From positions 2,546,622 to 2,610,621 of the forward strand of contig OU015525.1 of assembly GCA_907165065.1 (NCBI GenBank): a stretch of 64,000 nt of DNA. Direction: 5' to 3'. Positions 58,701 through 64,000 of the stretch are shown here, in pieces (the first letter of the stretch is position 1; the number at the start of each line of letters is the position of its first letter). Below the pieces are notes generated by a model. It was not told the DNA's origin and searched no databases. It saw only the letters and a program-made list of their open reading frames with translations. The stretch is from Caprimulgus europaeus (taxonomy: Eukaryota > Chordata > Aves > Caprimulgiformes > Caprimulgidae). Position numbers and translations under genes: made by a program.

Positions 58701-59372
58701 AATCAATGAGCAACGTAAGTGAACTCTTCAAATCTTTATTCTTTCACATTTTGCTTTTTTTTTCTTTAGACAGGTTCTATCTTGATTCAACTTTCAGAAA
58801 ACTGTTTTGATTTTTTTGTTTGTTTGTTTGTTTTTTTGTATAACTGAGGAACCCATTACCTTCCCGTTACCTTTTATTCTTTCTGTGATATATGTGTTGG
58901 AGAAGATGAGTGGTTGGCCACATATGGAACTGACTGGGAAGGGAGACAGGGCTTAATTGTCAAGAAACACAAATGTACAAGTCTGGGACAAATACCCAGT
59001 ATACTTTCCTTGACTCCTTCCAACAATTACTGTTAATTCAATACTGATAAGATGATTAATTTCTCCTCAATGTTTGATGGAGAATGCAAACAAATATTGA
59101 ACAAATATAAGCCCATTGCAGTCTAGTTTTAAGTTGGTGCTGAGCTAGCATATAAATGAGTCACTAAAACTCAACAGGAAATTACAGCTTGGAATATGAA
59201 TCATTCGTTGATTCCACAAACGTAAGCCAGGGATAAGTGAGAAGTTTTGGAGAAAAATGTGGATCCAATGGAATGATGTCATAGAAAAATGAAGTTGTTG
59301 GAAGCAGATAGTCAGAGGAGATAAGGCAATCATTTTCTTTTGATGTAGTCTGGGTACAAAGAGTACCTGAGT
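55726..59372. other. No recognisable gene; short (TTTA)n and (TTTG)n
   Basis: The longest CR1-free stretch in the window (about 3.6 kb). It holds a TTTA array at 57167-57199, an A run at 58387-58401 and a TTTG array at 58812-58838. Frames of 104 codons (57409-57723) and below are anonymous. The block near 57780-57960 is AT-rich with several TAAT/ATTA words, but I cannot test conservation. Confidence 0.5.
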
Positions 59373-60203
59373 ACAGAGACCTGGACAGGCTGGAGAGCTG
59401 GGCAGGGAAAAACTTGATGAAATATAATAATGGCAAGTGTAGGGTGTTGCACCTGGGCAGGAACAACCCCAGGTTCCAGTATAGGTTGGGAAATGATCTC
59501 CTAGAGACCAGTGTAGGGGGAAGGGATCTGGGAGTCCTGGTGGACAGCAGGATGGCCATGAGCCAGCACTGTGCCCTTGTGGCCAGGAAGGCCAATGGCA
59601 TCCTGGGGTGCATTAGAAGGGCTGTGGTCAGTAGGTCAAGAGAGGTTCTCCTTTCCCTCTACTCTGCCCTGGTGAAGCCACATCTGGAATATTGTGTCCA
59701 GTTCTGGGCCCCACAGTTCAAGAAGGACAGGGAACTGCTTGAGAGAGTCCAGCACAGAGCCACCAAGGTGATGAAGGCAGTGGAGCATCTCCCTGATGAG
59801 GAAAGGCTGAGGGAGCTGGGGCTCTTTAGCTTGGAGAAGAGGAGGCTGAGGGGGGACCTCATTAATGTTTATAAATATTTGAAGGGTGAGTGTCAGGAGG
59901 ATGGGGCTAGGCTCTTCACAGTGGTGTCCAGTGATAGGACAAGGGGTAATGGGTGTGAGCTGGAACACAGGAGGTTCCACTTAAACTTCAGAAGGAACTT
60001 CTTTAATGTGAGAGTAACAGAGCACTGGAACAGGCTGCCCAGGGAGGGTGTGGAGTCTCCTTCTCTGGAGACATTCAAGACCCGCCTGGATACCTTCCTG
60101 GGTGATCTCATCTAGGTGTTCCTGCTCCGGCAGGGGGTTGGACTGGATGAGCTTTCGAGGTCCCTTCCAATCCCTGACACTCTGTGATTCTGTGATTCTG
60201 TGA
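59373..60203 (+). mobile_element. Young CR1 LINE copy, intact C-terminal ORF2 frame with TAG stop
   Basis: 831 bp, beginning at 'cagagacctggacaggctggagagctgggcagg' (the [13 protein letters not shown] block just after the RT FADD motif), about 35 bp further 5' than 20336. The continuous frame 59414-60115 (233 codons) ends in a TAG after 'GDLI'. Landmarks: '[20 protein letters not shown]', '[20 protein letters not shown]', '[20 protein letters not shown]', '[20 protein letters not shown]'. The 3' hairpin and three ATTCTGTG-type octamers are complete. The catalytic core is missing, so it is non-autonomous. Confidence 0.97.
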
Positions 60204-61360
60204 AATTGTATAACAACATACATAAACGTTATTTTGTGTGCTTTGCCCAGGAAAAATGGAGAAACCAATGGAGATGGGTGACATGGCAATGGTGGTGCCT
60301 TCCAGCCAGGCAAAAATCCATAGAGCTTAATGTTGCTGCTCTCCTTTGAGTAAAGAACTGTCCACCTATATGTAATTAAGTCTTTGCTTTATAATTCAGG
60401 GTTAATGTCTCATTCAAGACTACTGTAACACTCTTTTAAAACATTGACTTGTAGATGAGATAGTAAATGAACTTAGCACGTTAGAAAACCTGCTGTGTTT
60501 TCAGGAAAAGGAATAAAACAAAATGAAAACCAAGCCTTTTTTTTCCAAACCTTGATGATTCTTCAGGAGTAATAGAAAACTAAACAAAAAAATAATTATC
60601 AAGTAATTTGGGGAAAAATTACTCATTTTGCTTCCTACTTATTTTCAAGGGAAAAAGAGAAGTAATTTTTTTTTTCTGTCTAAATAAACTGACATTTTGA
60701 TAGAAAAATGTTTAAAATAAATTAGAAAGACTACCTCTAATATTAAAGATGTGCTTAATCTACCTATCTCCAGCAGTGATAATAGTCCTTTTTAATACTG
60801 GCAGAAGAGTCAAGATGACATCAGTCTATGGTGAGACTTAGCCACAATTTATTATGTGCTTTATATTTGTTTGTTTTTGCTGCTGGGCCTCAGATTTTTT
60901 TTTTTTTTTCAATTGGACTAATCATCTACTGTTCTCATTTGTCTGGAAGTAGAAAGGAAAAAAAAAAGTCCAGTTCCCTAAATCTTGGAGATATGCAATG
61001 GAATATGAATGGCATGCTGGAAAGCAGGTATGAAGGAGAAGTTTGCATGAATTATCTTTTCCACTAGAAATGTGCTTGTGAAATGGATTCCAAAAGTGTT
61101 TATGCAAATGTGACTTTTTTCTTATTATGCTGGATTTATTTTAATTTTTTTTTTCCCCTTTGGGAAAATTTAACAAGATTAAAGGCAAATAAAGAGTAGG
61201 GTAGAATGCTACATGTTATTTAAGTGTCTATTGATCTGACACCAAGGAGCATCATTTATCACTATGGCTAGCTAAAGTTTTCTGATCTGATAGGTTTGGG
61301 CTCCTAGTTTGCAGTACATTGTTTCTTCTCCTGGAATGGATGATGAGTGCACAATATCTC
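60204..61360. other. No recognisable gene
   Basis: Single-copy AT-rich spacer between inverted young CR1 copies, with a T run at 60895-60910. No gene signal. Confidence 0.5.
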
Positions 61361-61708
61361 AATCACAGAATCACAGAAGGTTGGGGATTGGAAGGGACCT
61401 CAAAAGATCATCCAGTCCAATCCCCCTGCCAGAGCAGGAACACCCAGATGAGATCACACAGGAAGGCGTCCAGGCGGGTCTTGAATGTCTCCAGAGAAGG
61501 AGACTCCACACCCTCCCTGGGCAGCCTGTCCCAGGGCTCTGTCACCCTCATTGTAAAGAAGTTCCTCCTCACATCCAAGCAGAACCTCCTGTGTTCCAGC
61601 TCACACCCATTGCCCCTTGTCCTACCATTGGACACCACTGTGAAGAGCCTGGCTCCATCCTCCTGACACTCACCCTTCAAATATTTATAAACATTAATAA
61701 GGTCCCCT
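61361..61708 (-). mobile_element. Young CR1 LINE 3' fragment
   Basis: 348 bp of the same subfamily as 59373 and 62165. Starts 'aatcacagaatcacagaaggttggggattggaagggacc', ends at 'attaataaggtcccc'. The minus-strand frame 61408-61680 (90 codons) reads '[20 protein letters not shown]' and continues past 'CDLI' with TGG instead of a stop. Cleanly 5'-truncated. Confidence 0.96.
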
Positions 61709-62164
61709 TAGCAAGGAAGTCAGATGCAGTGCATTTTGTCTAAGATAATGAAGCCACATCTGGGCAAATTAACTCAGCTGTGTTGAGAAGGATATTCATT
61801 CTAGCATGAGATGGCTGCTTTGTGGAGCATTGCAGCAAGGTTCTCTCACTAACTCTTTCAATGCTGCTTTAAGTATTTTTACACTGTGTTTCACCCTGGT
61901 GATCTGCTATGCTTGAAAGCTCCAGTCAACAAAGCAAACAACTGGAAAATTCAACAGGCTGAAAATCATGTTTCCAAATGGCTAACGAGCCATCTGTAAG
62001 AAACAAACAAATAAATTTCCAAATAAACTTGAGATAATAAGTTAGTATTTATATTGCATCAAAGCTACAGTGAAGAATAAGTAATAATCATCAATGAGTT
62101 ACCAATAATAACAACGTTAGTACAGAAGTAGATATAGTGCATGAGATTACTTCTTGACATTGGA
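61709..62164. other. No recognisable gene or repeat
   Basis: 455-bp spacer between two young CR1 fragments of the same orientation. Single-copy, AT-rich. Confidence 0.5.
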
Positions 62165-62930
62165 ATAGAATCACAGAATCACAGAATATTAGGGATTGGA
62201 AGGGACCTCGAAAGATCATCCAGTCCAATCCCCCTGCTGGAGCAGGAACACCCAGATGAGATCACACAGGAAGGCGTCCAGGCGGGTCTTGAATGTCTCC
62301 AGAGAAGGAGACTCCACACCCTCCCTGGGCAGCCTGTTCCAGTGCTCTGTCACCCTTACTGTAAAGAAGTTCTTTCTCAAATTTAAGCGGAACCTCCTGT
62401 GTTCCAGCTCACACCCATTGCCCCTTGTCCTATCATTGGACACCACTGTGGAGAGCCTGGCCCCATCCTCATGACACTCACCCTTCAGATATTTATAAAC
62501 ATTAATGAGGTCCCCCCTCAGTCTCCTCTTCTCCAAGCTAAAGAGCCCCAGCTCCCTCAGCCTTTCCTCATCAGGGAGATGCTCCACTCCCTTAATCATT
62601 TTGGTGGCTCTGTGCTGGACTCTCTCCAGCAGCTCCCTGTCCTTTTTGATCTGTGGGGCCCAGAACTGGACACAATATTCCAGATGTGGCCTCACCAGGG
62701 CAGAGTAAAGGGGAAGAAGAACCTCTCTTGACCTACTGACTACACCCCTTCTAATGCACCCCAGGATGCCATTGGCCTTCCTGACCACAAGGGCACAGCG
62801 CTGGCTCATGGTCATCCTGCTGTCCACCAGGACTCCCAGATCCCTTTCCCCTTCACTGCTCTCTAGGAGATCATTTCCTAACCTATACTGGAACCTGGGG
62901 TTGTTCCTGCCCAGGTGCAACACCCTACAC
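62165..62930 (-). mobile_element. Young CR1 LINE copy with intact 244-codon C-terminal ORF2 frame
   Basis: 766 bp, reverse strand. The minus-strand frame 62216-62950 covers '[20 protein letters not shown]', '[11 protein letters not shown]'-type text, '[20 protein letters not shown]', '[20 protein letters not shown]', '[20 protein letters not shown]' and '[20 protein letters not shown]'. It continues beyond 'CDLI' (TGG in place of TAG) for 17 codons to 'GDWTG'. The octamer end 'aatagaatcacagaatcacagaat' is at the left. 5'-truncated at 'caacaccctacac'. It pairs with 59373-60203 as an inverted repeat. Confidence 0.97.
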
Positions 62931-64000
62931 AATAACCTATCCTGGCACAATAAAACCTTTTAGGAGTCTAGTGTGGGTTTGTTTTCACTTTTCTGTATGT
63001 CAGAATATTAGTTGCTCCTTTCAGATTACCAGCATCCCAAAGGAAGATTACCAACCAAAATAATCTCTTTTACCTTTATTAAGACACCTCAAACAAAATA
63101 AATTAATTTGTTTATATGGCTAAGAAGAGAAAAAAAATTAAAACCAGAAAACAAACAACAAAAAAACAAACCCACAATAACAACAAAACTTTTAAGATCG
63201 TTGTTTTACATCAGCAATACAGCTTGGCTTGTGCCAGATAACAACAACATAGAGAAGATGTTTATAATTTGAAATTAACATTAACTTCCAGAGCACAAGC
63301 AGAGGCAGCTTCACTATTCCTTGATCCAACTGAGAAGATCTGAAGGGTGATTAAATTTGTTCTTTCTAAAGGGGATGCATACTGGAGGACAAGAAGTACC
63401 TAGGGATTCCAAAGAAACTTATTTTTTCCTTCATTTTTCTCTCCTTCTTAAGGTGTTTTTTCTTCTGCTATGGGGGGATTAGAAAAAGTGTTTGATATAG
63501 CACCAAGGAAACACTAGATGTACAATGGAGACCTTAGAAGGTAAGAACCTAGGGCAATGGAGCTGAAGAAAAGTATAGCCATATCATCATGTTCTTTTGT
63601 GTAGCTCTGGAGAAAGCACAGTAGAAGACAACATACAGGTGGGGATGGCATTTTGGGCAGAAGAAAGGAATTGCAGGGAAAAAAAAAAATATATTTTATC
63701 CAAGATAAAGTTTTAGGATAAACTGAGCAAGGGACTTGGGAAAGAGTATTTAGACATTTTGAAGATGAAAGTATGAATGAAGTGAATCAGTGGGCAGGTT
63801 TAAAAGGGTATATGATGTGAACTAAAAGTGGGTCAAGAAAGTTATTTTAACAAACACATTCCTGATGAAGTAAATGAACAGGATTTGAAGACCTGAATTG
63901 GTTTTGTGAATTGAAATCTTTGTGGATGCATCAATATTAATTCCACATAGAAATAACTTTTTTTCCATTTGAGTGTTCATTTTAACTTCAAACAATTGCA
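62931..64000. other. No recognisable gene; A/C tract
   Basis: AT-rich single-copy sequence to the window end. It includes an A/C-rich tract at 63131-63187 ('aaaaaaaattaaaaccagaa', 'aacaaacaacaaaaaaacaa', 'acccacaataacaacaaaac') and an A run at 63679-63690. No coding signal. Confidence 0.5.

Noticed and set aside
1-64000. CRISPR array, operon, toxin system or other bacterial-type feature
   Set aside because: All repeats are eukaryotic microsatellites or bird transposons. Nothing has regularly spaced repeat-spacer structure or prokaryotic gene organisation.

Overview
The window looks like intergenic or intronic DNA from a bird genome. I found no convincing host protein-coding gene, rRNA or tRNA. 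The avian assignment rests on two things. At least 28 CR1-family LINE fragments are scattered over the window, many ending in the diagnostic CR1 3' hairpin plus ATTCTATG/ATTCTGTG octamer. One solo LTR also belongs to a family I recognise from bird genomes. By my own boundaries CR1 covers about 9 kb, or 14% of the window. That load would fit a CR1-rich lineage, but I cannot name the species.

Layout. At 0-10 kb there are an old CR1 piece, a decayed CR1 reverse-transcriptase fragment (3068-4012) that has unusually lost its 3' end, a second CR1 of a distinct subfamily (4843-5193) and a 616-bp uninterrupted homopurine tract (5615-6230). At 10-23 kb there is mostly unannotatable single-copy DNA with short CR1 tails, a well-preserved young CR1 (20336-21142), and a deeply decayed reverse-strand CR1-clade RT fossil (about 21935-22620). 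At 23-32 kb there are a solo LTR (24000-24619) carrying an internal (AGT)14 microsatellite, a degenerate CA-rich minisatellite-like block split by a CR1, a second candidate LTR (27025-27387) and an (ATTTTT)n array (31072-31451).

At 33-43 kb there are more CR1s, a 322-bp homopyrimidine (CCCTTT)n array with strong G-quadruplex potential on the minus strand (35756-36077), and a CR1 with an internal deletion marked by a small palindrome (38607-38823). At 43-58 kb there are an ancient CR1/L3-like relic, an (AAT)n/(AAATAT)n composite (47306-47481), a TATC/TA-rich array (49932-50183) and a short CR1 tail inside a perfect 16-bp direct repeat (55573-55725). At 59-63 kb three young CR1 copies of one subfamily form a roughly 0.76-kb inverted repeat.

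Nothing here forms an operon, pathway or new gene system. All long open frames are either CR1 ORF2 remnants or artefacts of simple repeats that are open in several frames. The worthwhile signals are structural: non-B-DNA-prone arrays, the anatomy of LINE insertion and decay, and microsatellite birth inside a transposable element.
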